A stretch of 64,000 nucleotides of DNA from G963720515 sp963720515 (GCA_963720515.1 OY970397.1:930001-994000), one strand, 5' to 3'; positions 46,998 to 56,688 are shown, counted from the first letter of the stretch. Translations and numbers: made by a program. Notes: generated from the sequence alone by a model not told the origin.

Positions 46998-47556
46998 ATG
47001 ACCTCCGCTACCGAGCTCTACGAAATCCCGTCTGAGCGCCGACGAGCGCCGCGCCGACATCCTCGTCGCGGCCCTCGACGAGTTCGCGCTCGGCGGCCTG
47101 CACGGCACCTCGACCGAGGCGATCGCCCGCCGCGCCGGGATCTCGCAGCCCTACCTCTTCCGCCTCTACGGCACGAAGAAGGACCTCTTCCTCGCCGTGG
47201 TCCGCGCCTGCTTCGCCCGCACGCTCGTGACGTTCCAGCAGGCGGCGGCCGACGCGCCCGCCGGCGAGCGGCTCCGCGCGCTCGGCACCGCGTACGTCGA
47301 GACGCTCGAGCGGCACATGCTGATGGGCCAGCTCCAGACCTACGCGGCGTGCGAGGACCCGGATGTCCGCGCGGTCGTCCGCTCGGGCTACAAGGAGCTC
47401 GTGGACTTCGTGCGCGAGTCGACCGGCGCGTCGAACGAGGAGCTCGGGCGGTTCTTCGCCACCGGGATGCTGATCAACGTGCTGACTGCGATGGACGTCG
47501 AGGGCGCCGGCGAGACCTGGGGCCGCGATCTCCTCGAGGGCTGCCTGGAGAAGTGA
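46998..47556 (+). CDS. TetR-family transcriptional regulator, apparent +1 frameshift near 47028
   Basis: About 185 residues. First frame MTSATELYEI; after the shift LSADERRADILVAALDEFALGGLHGTSTEAIARRAGISQPYLFRLYGTKKDLFLAVVRACF is a textbook TetR DNA-binding helix-turn-helix. The effector domain follows (HMLMGQLQTYAACEDPDVRAVV ... GLLINVLTAMD-like end). One extra C in ATCCCGTCT (47025-47031) explains the break. With the MFS pump next door and a shared operator it is almost certainly the local repressor of drug efflux. Confidence 0.88.
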
Positions 47557-47582
47557 TGGGTGTTTTTTTCGCCCCGTACGTA

Positions 47583-47594
47583 GTGACTAGTCAC
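47583..47594. promoter_or_regulatory. Operator dyad upstream of the MFS gene
   Basis: GTGACTAGTCAC is a perfect 12-base palindrome 21 bases before the MFS start codon, just upstream of its GAAGGAG ribosome site. The related sequence GTGACTACTCGC lies inside the TetR promoter. Two matching sites around a regulator/pump pair make a TetR operator the natural reading. Confidence 0.65.
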
Positions 47595-47615
47595 AACCAG
47601 GAAGGAGACTGAGAA

Positions 47616-49016
47616 ATGGCAACGCAGACCCGCGCCCTCTGGACGTTCGCGATCACCTCGATCGCGCTCTTCATGGTCACGCTCGACAACCTCGTCGTGA
47701 CGATGGCGCTCCCCCAGATCCGGCTCGACCTAGGCGCCTCGCTCGAGGGCCTGGAGTGGACCGTGAACGCGTACACGCTGCCGTTCGCGGTGCTCCTGCT
47801 CACGGGGGCGGCGCTCGGGGACCGGTTCGGCCGGCGGAGGATGTTCGTCGCCGGGCTCGCCCTCTTCACCCTCGCCTCGGCCGCGGCGGCGCTCGCGCCG
47901 TCCATCGAGGCGCTCGTCGCCGCGCGCGCCCTCCAGGGCGTCGGCGGCGCGCTCGTCACGCCCCTCACGCTCACCATCCTGAGCGCGGCCGTCACGCCGG
48001 AGCGGCGCGGCCTCGCCCTCGGCGCGTGGGGCGCGATCGCCGGCCTCGCGGTCGCGATCGGGCCGCTCGTCGGCGGCGCGGTCGTCGAGGGCATCGCCTG
48101 GCAGTGGATCTTCTGGCTGAACGTGCCGATCGGGCTCGCGGTCATCCCGCTCGCGGCCTTCAAGCTGCACGAGTCCAAAGGCCCGTACGGACGCCTCGAC
48201 CTCCCCGGCGTCGCGCTCGCGAGTGCCGGCCTCTTCGGCATCGTCTGGGGCCTCGTCCGCGGCAACGGCCAGGGCTGGTCGAGCCCCGAGATCGTCCTCT
48301 CCCTGACGCTCGGCGCGATCCTCGTCGCCGCGTTCGTCTGGTGGGAGCTCCGCGCGAAGGCGCCGATGCTCCCGATGCGCTTCTTCCGCAACCGGACGTT
48401 CTCGGCCACGAACGGGGTCTCGCTCGCGATGTACTTCGGGATGTTCGGATCGATCTTCCTGCTCGCCCAGTTCCTCCAGGTCGTGCAGGGCTACTCGCCG
48501 CTCGAGGCGGGCGTCCGGACGCTCCCGTGGACGGGCATGCCGATCTTCGTCGCACCGATTGCCGGAGCGCTTTCGGACCGCATCGGCGGCCGGCCGATCA
48601 TGGCGACCGGGCTCGGCCTCCAGGCGATCGCGCTCGCCTGGCTCGCGGCGATCTCGTCGCCGACCGTCCCCTACTCCGACCTCGTCGTCCCGTTCGTGAT
48701 CGCCGGGATCGGCATGGGGCTCTTCTTCGCCCCGGTCGCGAACGTCGTCCTCTCGGCCGTCCGCCCGGAGGAGGAGGGCCAGGCGTCCGGCGCCAACAAC
48801 GCGATCCGCGAGCTCGGCGGCGTCTTCGGCGTCGCGGTGCTCGCCGCCGTCTTCACCGCGAAGGGCGGCTACGGGTCGCCGCAGGACTACGTGGACGGGC
48901 TCGTCCCGGCCGTCTGGGTCGGGTCGGCCGTCGTCGCCGTCGGCGCGCTCACGGCGCTCCTGATTCCCCGCCGCCGCCGCGCGACGGCGGCGGCCCCAGC
49001 GTTCGAGGCGGGATAG
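47616..49016 (+). CDS. MFS multidrug efflux transporter, DHA2 (14-helix) type
   Basis: 466 residues. LFMVTLDNLVVTMALPQI (motif D1-like) and GDRFGRRRMFV (motif A) in the first helices, GVGGALVTPLTLTILS and WGAIAGLAVAIGPLVGGAVVEGIAWQWIFWLNVPIG (motif C plus WRWIFxxNxPIG-type DHA2 block). Fourteen helices are expected. Drug:proton antiporter of the EmrB/QacA family, controlled by the adjacent TetR. Strong RBS GAAGGAGA. Confidence 0.93.
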   Translation: MATQTRALWTFAITSIALFMVTLDNLVVTMALPQIRLDLGASLEGLEWTVNAYTLPFAVLLLTGAALGDRFGRRRMFVAGLALFTLASAAAALAPSIEALVAARALQGVGGALVTPLTLTILSAAVTPERRGLALGAWGAIAGLAVAIGPLVGGAVVEGIAWQWIFWLNVPIGLAVIPLAAFKLHESKGPYGRLDLPGVALASAGLFGIVWGLVRGNGQGWSSPEIVLSLTLGAILVAAFVWWELRAKAPMLPMRFFRNRTFSATNGVSLAMYFGMFGSIFLLAQFLQVVQGYSPLEAGVRTLPWTGMPIFVAPIAGALSDRIGGRPIMATGLGLQAIALAWLAAISSPTVPYSDLVVPFVIAGIGMGLFFAPVANVVLSAVRPEEEGQASGANNAIRELGGVFGVAVLAAVFTAKGGYGSPQDYVDGLVPAVWVGSAVVAVGALTALLIPRRRRATAAAPAFEAG

Positions 49017-49022
49017 GCGTCC

Positions 49023-49063
49023 GATCACGGCGCCCGCACGGTTAGGGTGCGGGCGCCGTGATC
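49023..49063 (+). promoter_or_regulatory. Perfect 17-bp inverted repeat covering the ABC ATPase start codon
   Basis: Left arm 49023-49039, loop GGTTAGG, right arm 49047-49063 (GTGCGGGCGCCGTGATC). All 17 pairs match, mostly G:C. The GTG start at 49058 is inside the right arm. In RNA it would bury the start; as DNA it could be an operator. There is no T-run, so simple termination of the MFS transcript is less likely. Confidence 0.7.
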
Positions 49064-49949
49064 GAGATTCGCGATCTCCACAAGCGGTTCGGGAAGGTCG
49101 TCGCCGTGGACGGCGTCACCTTCAGCTCCGCGGACGGCCGCGTCACCGGCTTCGTGGGCCCGAACGGCGCCGGGAAGACGACCACGCTCCGCGCGCTCCT
49201 CGGCCTCGTCCGCCCTACCGCGGGCACCGCGACCATCAACGGCTCGTCGTTCCGCGACCTGCCGGAGCCCGTCCACCAGGCCGGCGCCGTCCTCGAGACG
49301 CAGGCGTTCCATCCCGGGCGCACCGGCCGGAACCACCTGCGCGTCGTCGCCGCCGCGGCCGGGATCCCGAAAAGCCGCGCGGACGAGATGCTCGAGCTGG
49401 TCGGCCTCGAGAGCGCGGGCCGCCGGCGCGTGAAGGGCTACTCGCTCGGCATGAAGCAGCGCCTCTGCCTCGCGACCGCGCTAATGGGCGACCCGAAGGT
49501 GCTCGTCCTCGACGAGCCGGCCAACGGGCTCGACCCCGAGGGGATCCGCTGGCTGCGCCAGTTCCTGCGCCGGCTCGCGGGCGAGGGCCGCACGGTGCTC
49601 GTCTCGAGCCACGTCCTCGCCGAGCTCGCGCAGACCGCCGACGACGTCGTGATCATCACGCACGGCAAGCTCGTGGCCCAGGCGCCGATCGCGGAGCTGA
49701 CCGCGCGCGCCGGGGCCGGGTCGCTCGTCCGATCGCCCGAGATCGAGCGGCTCCGCGAGGCGCTCGACGCGGCGGAGATCGAGCGCCCGTGACTGCGGCG
49801 CGAACGCGCTCGCGGTGGACGCGCCGCCCGAGCGGATCGGCGAGGTCGCGGCCGCGAACGGGATCGTCCTCCACGAGCTGCGCCGCCAGGAGTCGAGCCT
49901 CGAGGAGGTCTTCCTCGAGCTGACCGGCACCGAGGCGCGCCCCGGATGA
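49058..49949 (+). CDS. ABC transporter ATPase, apparent +1 frameshift near 49786
   Basis: ATP-binding subunit of an ABC-2 exporter, about 296 residues. Walker A GPNGAGKTTTLRALLGL near residue 37, signature YSLGMKQRLCLATALMG, Walker B VLVLDEPANGLDPEG and the switch His in VLVSSHVLAEL. After EIERLREALDAAEIER the frame stops, but the next frame continues ANALAVDAPPERIGEVAAANGIVLHELRRQESSLEEVFLELTG, the usual C-terminal domain, and ends with ATGA coupling to the permease. One extra C in CGCCCGT (49783-49789) explains it. Confidence 0.92.
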
Positions 49950-50677
49950 GGCAGCTCATCGCATCCGAGTTCCTGAAGGCGCGCACGACCCGCGCGCCCT
50001 GGGTGCTCCTGCTCGTCGTCTCCGCGCTCGTCGCGCTCTTCACGTCGCTCGGGATCGCGCTGCACGAGGGCAGCTGGGACAGGACATCGGTGCTCGACAT
50101 CATCACGATCCCCGGCGGGATCACGGCGCTCTTCGTCCTCCTGATCGGGATCGTCGGCTTCAGCGGCGAGTTCCGGCACGGGACGATCGCGCAGACGTTC
50201 CTCGTCACTCCCCGGCGCGAGCGCGTGCTCGCCGCGAAGCTCGGGGCCTACGCCCTCGTCGGCCTCGCATTCGCAGCGACGACGCTCGCCCTCATGCTCG
50301 CGATGTCCGTCCCGTGGTTCCGCCTTCTCGACGTGGACGTGCCGTGGAGCGAGGCGCCGTTCCGCTCGGTCCTCCTCGGCGCCCTCGTCGCGAGCGCCAT
50401 CTGGGGCCCGATCGGCGTGGCCATAGGCGGAGCGGTCCGCAACCAGATCGGCGGGGTCGTGGGCGCCCTCGTCTGGCTCCTCGTGATCGAGAACATCTTC
50501 TTCGGCTTCTTCCCCGACCAGGCCAAGTACCTCCCCGGGCGCGCCGGGGACGCGATCCACAGCTCGAACATGGACCACACCCTCTCGCGCGGCGGCGGCA
50601 TCGTCGTGCTGCTCGGCTACCTCGTGCTCTTCACGCTCGTGGCGGTGGTTCTGCTCCGCCGGCGCGACGTAACCTGA
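49946..50677 (+). CDS. ABC-2 type permease
   Basis: 243 residues with six membrane helices. Opening MRQLIASEFLKARTTRAPWVLLLV and the TRE-like GFSGEFRHGTIAQTFLVTPRRERVLAAK segment are characteristic of ABC-2 exporters that work with the ATPase upstream. Substrate unknown (drug, lipid or peptide). Its ATG overlaps the ATPase stop. Ends just before the trp promoter. Confidence 0.9.
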   Translation: MRQLIASEFLKARTTRAPWVLLLVVSALVALFTSLGIALHEGSWDRTSVLDIITIPGGITALFVLLIGIVGFSGEFRHGTIAQTFLVTPRRERVLAAKLGAYALVGLAFAATTLALMLAMSVPWFRLLDVDVPWSEAPFRSVLLGALVASAIWGPIGVAIGGAVRNQIGGVVGALVWLLVIENIFFGFFPDQAKYLPGRAGDAIHSSNMDHTLSRGGGIVVLLGYLVLFTLVAVVLLRRRDVT

Positions 50678-50678
50678 G

Positions 50679-50707
50679 TTGACCCTCATGGAGTCCTGCC
50701 GTACGCT
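50679..50707 (+). promoter_or_regulatory. trp operon promoter
   Basis: TTGACC and TACGCT separated by 17 bases, starting two bases after the permease stop and nine bases before the leader-peptide ATG. The short distance to trpL suits an attenuator in which transcription and leader translation are linked. Confidence 0.65.
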
Positions 50708-50715
50708 CCATCCCG

Positions 50716-50778
50716 ATGACGACTCCTCTCTCCTCGGTCTGGGCCTGGCGCCGCGAGCGGGGCGGGAGCGTCGCCTGA
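50716..50778 (+). CDS. trpL: trp leader peptide
   Basis: A 20-codon ORF that starts ATGACGACTCCT and contains two tryptophan codons separated by one Ala (Trp-Ala-Trp at codons 9-11), then a basic tail. It stands between the trp promoter and a terminator hairpin, as in ribosome-mediated attenuation. A ribosome stalled at the Trp codons under starvation would free the downstream RNA to avoid the terminator. Identification rests on position, Trp codons and the hairpin, not on conservation. Confidence 0.85.
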   Translation: MTTPLSSVWAWRRERGGSVA

Positions 50779-50812
50779 ACCCTAGGCCGACGAACAGCCC
50801 GACCCGCTCCAC

Positions 50813-50834
50813 CGAAGGCCCGAGAGGGCCTTTT
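50813..50834 (+). terminator. trp attenuator terminator
   Basis: AAGGCCC-GAGA-GGGCCTTTTCT: 7-bp stem, tetraloop and a run of T, 35 bases after the leader stop and directly before the trpE ATG (50843). A classic intrinsic terminator in the position expected for attenuation. Confidence 0.85.
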
Positions 50835-50842
50835 CTCGTGCC

Positions 50843-52080
50843 ATGACGCTTGCACCCGACATCCACACCGACCTCGTCACGCCGCTCGGCGCCTACCTCC
50901 GTCTGCGCGAGACCGGGTCGGCGAGCTTCCTCCTCGAGTCCGTGGAGAAGGGCCGCCTGGGCCGGTTCAGCCTGGTCGGGGCGGGGTCGCGGCTCGTGGA
51001 CTTCGCCGAGGCGGAGGCCGAGGTCGCGGCGGGGCGTCCGGTGGTCGGCTATCTGGGCTATGACCACGTCGCGATTCTCGAGCCCTCTGTAGCGCTTCCC
51101 GACGAGGGAAGCGCTTTGCCGGAGAGCCGGTTCATCGTGGCCGAGACGCTCGTTCGCTTCGACCACGTGAGCGCGACCGCCGAGGTGCTCGCCGGCGATC
51201 GCGCAGGCGTCGCGGCCGCGCTCGAGCGGCAAGTCGAGACCCCGCCCGCGCCCGCTGCGCCTGGCGGGGAGACGCACCGCTTCCCCGAGCGCGAGGCCTA
51301 CGAGGACGGCGTCCGCGCGGCGAAGGAGCACATCGCGGCGGGCGACGCCTTCCAGATCGTCCTCGCCCAGCGCGCCGAGCGCCCGACCGCGGTCACACCG
51401 CTCGGCCTCTACCGGGCGCTGCGCCGCGTGAACCCGTCGCCGTACCTCTTCCTCCTCGAGCTCGGCGATCTCGCGCTCGTCGGCTCTTCGCCGGAGACGC
51501 TGGTGAAGCTCACGGGCACGCGGGCGAGCCTGAACCCGATCGCCGGCACCACGAACCCGGGCGAGGGCGACGCCGAGCGGCTCCTCTCCTCGGAGAAGGA
51601 CCGCGCCGAGCACATCATGCTCGTCGACCTCGGGCGGAACGACCTCTCGCGCGTCTGCAAGGCGGGCACGGTCCGCGTCGAGCGGTTCCTCGAGGCCGAG
51701 CGCTACTCGCACGTCACGCACCTCGTGAGCGAGGTCGCAGGCGAGCTCGAGCCCGGCCGCGGCGCCTTCGACCTCCTGCGCGCGTGCTTCCCGGCGGGAA
51801 CGGTCTCCGGCGCGCCGAAGGTGCGTGCGATGCAGCTCATCTCCGAGCTCGAGGGCTTCCGGCGCGGGCCGTACGCAGGCGCGGTCGGCTACGCGCTCCC
51901 GAACGGGGACATGGACACGTGCATCGCGATCCGCACGGTCGTCATGACGCCCGGTCTCGCGCGGCTCCAGGCCGGCGCGGGGATCGTGGCCGACTCGGAC
52001 CCGGCCGCCGAGCACCAGGAGTGCCTGAACAAGCTCGCCGCGCTCGAGGCCGCGCTGGATCTGGCGGAGGAGGGCGCCGC

Positions 52081-52084
<4 letters not shown>
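50843..52084 (+). CDS. trpE: Anthranilate synthase component I
   Basis: Chorismate to anthranilate, using ammonia from TrpG. 413 residues, shorter than the usual near 500. The feedback site LLESVEKGRLGRFSL is present near residue 35 and NPSPYLFLLE is intact, so tryptophan inhibition is expected. Catalytic blocks: GSSPETLVKL, PIAGTTNPGEGDAERLLSSEKDRAEHIMLVDLGRNDLSRV, FPAGTVSGAPKVRAMQLISELE, IRTVVM. ATG at 50843 just after the attenuator. Coupled to trpG by GTGA. Confidence 0.96.
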
Positions 52085-52643
<559 letters not shown>

Positions 52644-52647
<4 letters not shown>

Positions 52648-53648
52648 CGATCCAGGAAGCCCTCGCCCGCCTGCTCGACAGCGAAGACCTCTCCCGCGAG
52701 GAGGCGCGTGACGTCATGAATGCCGTCATGGCCGGCGAGGCGACGCAGGCGCAGATCGGCGGGCTCCTCGTGGCGCTCCGCGTGAAGGGCGAGACGGCCG
52801 ACGAGATCGCTGGCTGCGCCGAGGCCATGCGCGCCCACGTCCTCCCGGTGAAGCCCACGCGCTTCGACCTCGTGGACACGGCCGGAACAGGCGGGGACGG
52901 CGCGCGGACGTTCAACATCTCGACGGCGGCGGCGCTCGTCGCGGCCGCCGCGGGCGCAGGGGTCGCCAAGCACGGGAACCGCGCGGTGTCGTCTTCGTCC
53001 GGCTCGGCGGACGTGCTCGAGGCGCTCGGCTTCGACCTCGAGCTCCCGCCGGAGCGGATCGAGCGCTCGATCGACGAGCTCGGCTTCGGGTTCCTCTTCG
53101 CGCCGACGCACCACCCGGCGATGCGCCACGCGGCGCCCGTCCGGCGCGAGCTCGGGGCACGCACGGTCTTCAACGTCCTCGGCCCGCTGACGAACCCGGC
53201 GGGCGCCCGCGCGCAGGTCGTCGGCGTGTACTCGCCCGATCTCGTGCAGACGATCGCCGAGGTCCTGGCCCAGCTCGGCGCGCACCGCGCGTTCGTCGTG
53301 CACGGCGCGGGCGGCGTGGACGAGCTCTCGCCCGCGGGGCCGAACCTGGTCTACGAGGTGCGCGACGGCGCCGTCTCCCGCCGCGAGATCGACCCGGCCG
53401 ACTTCGGCGTGCCGCGCTGCTCGCCGGGCGACCTGGTGGGCGGATCCCCGGCGGAGAACGCGGACACGATCCGGCAGGTCTTCGCGGGCGCGCCGGGGCC
53501 GAAGCGCGAGGCCGTCCTCTTGAACGCGGCCGGCGCGGTCGCCGCCGCGGGCCACGCGGCCGACCTCCCCGAGGGCTACGAGCTCGCGCGCGAGGTCGTG
53601 GACTCCGGCGCGGCCGGCACGCGGCTCGACGAGCTCATCGCCTTCTGA
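52644..53648 (+). CDS. trpD: Anthranilate phosphoribosyltransferase
   Basis: 334 residues. DLVDTAGTGGDGARTFNISTAAALVAAAAGAGVAKHGNRAVSSSSGSADVLEALG is the PRPP and anthranilate site (GTGGD, KHGNR, SS-GSAD), followed by FLFAPTHHPAMRHAAPVRRELGARTVFNVLGPLTNPA and HGAGGVDELSPAGPN. Complete and canonical. ATG overlaps the trpG stop. Confidence 0.97.
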
Positions 53649-53661
53649 AGGCGGGCGCCTG

Positions 53662-54813
53662 ATGGGGCGCTTCGCGGACGCGCTCTCGCGGCCGGGCCTG
53701 CGCACGATCGCCGAGGTCAAGCGCCGCTCGCCCTCCGCGGGCGACCTGCGGCCGGACGCCGACCCCGCCGCGCTCGCCGCCGGGTTCGCACGGCACGGGG
53801 CCGCGGCGGTGTCGGTGCTCGTGGACGAGCGCTTCGCGGGCTCCTGGGACGACCTGCGCGCCGCACGGGCCGCGACCAACGCTCCGCTCCTCGCCAAGGG
53901 CTTCTTCACCGAACCGGCGGACTTCGTGACGGCATCCGAGGCCGGCGCCGACGCGGCGCTTCTGCTCCTGCGCGACATGGACGACAACCGCGCGCGGCTC
54001 CTGCTCCGCGAGTCGAAGCGGCTCGGCATGGACGTGCTCGTCGAGGCGCACGACGCGGAGGAGCTCGACCGCGCCGTCGCGCTCGGCGCGCCCGTCATCG
54101 GCCTGAACGCCCGCGACCTCGGCACGTTCGAGATCGACCGGGCCGCGCAGCTCGAGCTCGTGGCCCGTGCCCCCCGCGACCGGGTCGTAGTCGCCGAGAG
54201 CGGCGTCCACTCGCGCGCGCAGGCCGCCGCAGCGGAGCTGGCGGGCGCGGACGCGATCCTCGTCGGCTCGGCCCTCATGCGCGCGCCCGATCCCGCGGCG
54301 AAGCTCGAGGACCTCCTGCGCCGCCCGTTCGTGAAGGTCTGCGGGCTGACCCGCGAGGAGGACGTGGCCGTCGCGGCCGAGGCGGGCGCGGACCTGGCGG
54401 GGTTCGTCCTGGCCGAAAGCCCGCGCCGCGCCGAGGCGCCGCTTCCCGTTCCGGACACGATGCTCTCCGTCGGCGTCTTCGTCGGCGCGACCGAGGAGGT
54501 CGGCACCGATCTCACGCAGCTCTACGCGAGCGACGAGGACCACCGCGCGCGCGACGGGGCGCTGCTCCGCGGCGACGAACAGGTGGCGCGCGTCCTCGAT
54601 CTCCCCTGGCTCGAGGAGGATCCGCAGCACTGGGAGCGCGCGGCCGGCGTCGAGGGCCGCGTCCTCCTGGCCGGCGGGCTCTCCCAGGAGAACGTCGCCG
54701 AGGCGATCGCCGCCGTCCAGCCGTGGGCCGTGGATGCGAGCCGGAGCCTCGAGGCGTCACCGGGAATCAAGGATCACGACCGTGTGCGCGCGTTCGTGGA
54801 GGCGGCGCGGTGA
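53662..54813 (+). CDS. trpCF: Fused indole-3-glycerol-phosphate synthase / phosphoribosylanthranilate isomerase
   Basis: 383 residues, two catalytic domains. Residues about 1-215 are TrpC: IAEVKRRSPSAGDL, SVLVDERFAGSWDDL, PLLAKGFFTE, VLVEAHDAEELDRA, GLNARDLGTFEID, VVAESGVHSRAQ. Residues 221-383 are TrpF: VKVCGLTREEDVAVA with the catalytic Cys, VGVFVGATEE, LLAGGLSQENVAEAI and WAVDASRSLEASPGIKDHDRV with the Asp. The TrpC part lacks the usual first 40 or so residues, starting near beta strand 1. The trpF-trpC fusion is best known from gammaproteobacteria. It overlaps trpB by GTGA. Confidence 0.94.
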   Translation: MGRFADALSRPGLRTIAEVKRRSPSAGDLRPDADPAALAAGFARHGAAAVSVLVDERFAGSWDDLRAARAATNAPLLAKGFFTEPADFVTASEAGADAALLLLRDMDDNRARLLLRESKRLGMDVLVEAHDAEELDRAVALGAPVIGLNARDLGTFEIDRAAQLELVARAPRDRVVVAESGVHSRAQAAAAELAGADAILVGSALMRAPDPAAKLEDLLRRPFVKVCGLTREEDVAVAAEAGADLAGFVLAESPRRAEAPLPVPDTMLSVGVFVGATEEVGTDLTQLYASDEDHRARDGALLRGDEQVARVLDLPWLEEDPQHWERAAGVEGRVLLAGGLSQENVAEAIAAVQPWAVDASRSLEASPGIKDHDRVRAFVEAAR

Positions 54814-55937
54814 CGGCCGCCACCGGGCTCTACGGCGAGTACGGCGGCCGCTATGTCCCAGAGACCCTCGTGCCGGCGCTCGAGGAGCTCGAGCGCGGCT
54901 GGCGCGAGGTGAGCGCGGACGAGACGTTCCACCGCGACCTCGACGCGCTCCTCGACACGTACGTCGGGCGCCCGACCCCGCTCTATCGCGCCGAGCGCGT
55001 CGCCGACGACCGGCGCATCTGGCTCAAGCGCGAGGACCTCTGCCACACGGGCGCGCACAAGATCAACAACGCGGTCGGCCAGGCGCTCCTCGCGCAGCGG
55101 CTCGGCAAGCACCGCATCGTCGCGGAGACCGGCGCAGGCCAGCACGGCGTCGCGGCCGCCACCGTCTGCGCGCGCTTCGGGCTCGAGTGCGTCGTCTACA
55201 TGGGCGCGGAGGACATCCGCCGCCAGGCGCCCAACGTCGAGCGGATGAACCTTCTGGGCGCCGAGCTCCGGCCGGTCGAGTTCGGCACGAAGACGCTCAA
55301 GGAGGCGACGAGCGAGGCGATCCGCGACTGGATCACGAACGTGGAGACGACCCACTACCTGATCGGCTCGTGCGTCGGCCCGCACCCCTATCCGGAGATC
55401 GTGCGCGAGCTCCAGGCCGTGATCGGCCGCGAGACGCGCGAGCAGATCCTCGCCGCCGAGGGCCGCCTCCCGGACGCGGTCGTCGCATGCGTGGGCGGCG
55501 GCTCGAACGCGATCGGGATCTTCGCCGGCTTCATCCCGGACGAGGGCGTGCGGCTGATCGGGGTCGAGGCGGCCGGAGCCGCGTCGCTGGGAACGGGCCG
55601 GGCGAGCGTCCTGCACGGCGCGCGCTCCTCGGTGCTCGCGGACGAGGACGGCCAGGTCGCCGACGCGCATTCGATCTCCGCCGGCCTCGACTACCCGGGC
55701 GTCGGGCCCGAGCACGCCTATCTCAGGGACATCGGCCGCGCCGAGTACCGGGCCGCGACCGACGAGGAGGCGCTCGCCGCGTTCCACCTGCTGGCGCGCC
55801 GCGAAGGCATCCTCCCGGCGCTCGAGCCGTCGCACGCCCTCGCCCGCGCGCTCGACCTCGAGGATGTGGAGCTCGTCGTCGTCTGCCTCTCGGGGCGCGG
55901 CGACAAGGACCTCGCGAGCGTCCTCGCCGCCGGATGA
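54810..55937 (+). CDS. trpB: Tryptophan synthase beta subunit
   Basis: 375 residues from GTG 54810. PLP lysine in HTGAHKINNAVGQ, GAGQHGVAAATVCARFGL, YMGAEDIRRQAPNV, TLKEATSEAIRDWI, CVGGGSNAIGIFAGF (phosphate loop), SAGLDYPGVGPEHAYL, ILPALEPSHALA. Standard TrpB1. Joined to trpA by ATGA. Converts indole and serine to tryptophan. Confidence 0.98.
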   Translation: MTAATGLYGEYGGRYVPETLVPALEELERGWREVSADETFHRDLDALLDTYVGRPTPLYRAERVADDRRIWLKREDLCHTGAHKINNAVGQALLAQRLGKHRIVAETGAGQHGVAAATVCARFGLECVVYMGAEDIRRQAPNVERMNLLGAELRPVEFGTKTLKEATSEAIRDWITNVETTHYLIGSCVGPHPYPEIVRELQAVIGRETREQILAAEGRLPDAVVACVGGGSNAIGIFAGFIPDEGVRLIGVEAAGAASLGTGRASVLHGARSSVLADEDGQVADAHSISAGLDYPGVGPEHAYLRDIGRAEYRAATDEEALAAFHLLARREGILPALEPSHALARALDLEDVELVVVCLSGRGDKDLASVLAAG

Positions 55938-56635
55938 AGACCCTCTCCGTGTACCTGATGGCGGGGCGGGACACGCCCGCGCACGCCGAGGCAGCGGTCG
56001 GAGCCGGCGCCGACCTCCTCGAGATCGGGTTCCCGTTCTCCGACCCGCTCGCAGACGGGCCGGTCATCCGGCTCGCCGGCGAGAAGGCGCTCGCGCAGGG
56101 CATGCGGACGCAGGCGTGCCTCGAGTGCCTGGCGGAGATCCGGTCTCGCGTGGAAGTGCCGCTCGTGCCGATGACCTACGCGTCGCTCCTCGAGGCGGCC
56201 GGCTACGAGCGGTTCTGGGCGGACGCACAGGCGGCCGGGGCAACGAGCCTGATCGTCGCCGACCTGCCTTTGGAGGCAGCCCCCGAGATTCCGCGAGTCC
56301 AACTCGTGGCGCCCACGTCGCCCGCCGAGCGGATCCGCGCCGCGGCGGAGCGGACGGACGGCTGGCTCTACCTCGTCGCGCTCACCGGCACGACGGGCGC
56401 GCGCGACGGCGTCTCGTCCCAGCTTCCGGAGCTCGTGGAACGGGCGCGCTCGGTGACCGACGTGCCGCTCCTCGCCGGCTTCGGCATCTCGACGCCCGAG
56501 CACGCCGCCGCCGCGGCCTCGCTCGCCGACGGCATCGTCGTCGGCAGCCGCGCGGTGCAGATCGCCGAGGAGTCCGGCGCCGAGGGCCTGCGCGAGTTCG
56601 TCGCGTCGCTCCGCGCGGCGCTCGACGAGCTCTAG
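55934..56635 (+). CDS. trpA: Tryptophan synthase alpha subunit
   Basis: 233 residues, shorter than the typical 265 because the N-terminal helix is reduced (it starts MKTLSVYLMAGRDTP). Catalytic Glu in DLLEIGFPFSDPLADGPVI and the Asp in the same block, MTYASLLEAAGYERFWADA, LVAPTSPAERI, YLVALTGTTGARDGVSSQL, PLLAGFGISTPEHA, GIVVGSRAVQI. Makes indole from indoleglycerol phosphate and channels it to TrpB. Last gene of the operon; a repeat element and a bidirectional terminator follow. Confidence 0.96.
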   Translation: MKTLSVYLMAGRDTPAHAEAAVGAGADLLEIGFPFSDPLADGPVIRLAGEKALAQGMRTQACLECLAEIRSRVEVPLVPMTYASLLEAAGYERFWADAQAAGATSLIVADLPLEAAPEIPRVQLVAPTSPAERIRAAAERTDGWLYLVALTGTTGARDGVSSQLPELVERARSVTDVPLLAGFGISTPEHAAAAASLADGIVVGSRAVQIAEESGAEGLREFVASLRAALDEL

Positions 56636-56688
56636 CCCGAAGTCGGCGCCCGCGAGCACGTCCGGCCCGCGGGCGCGCCGAACCCCAC

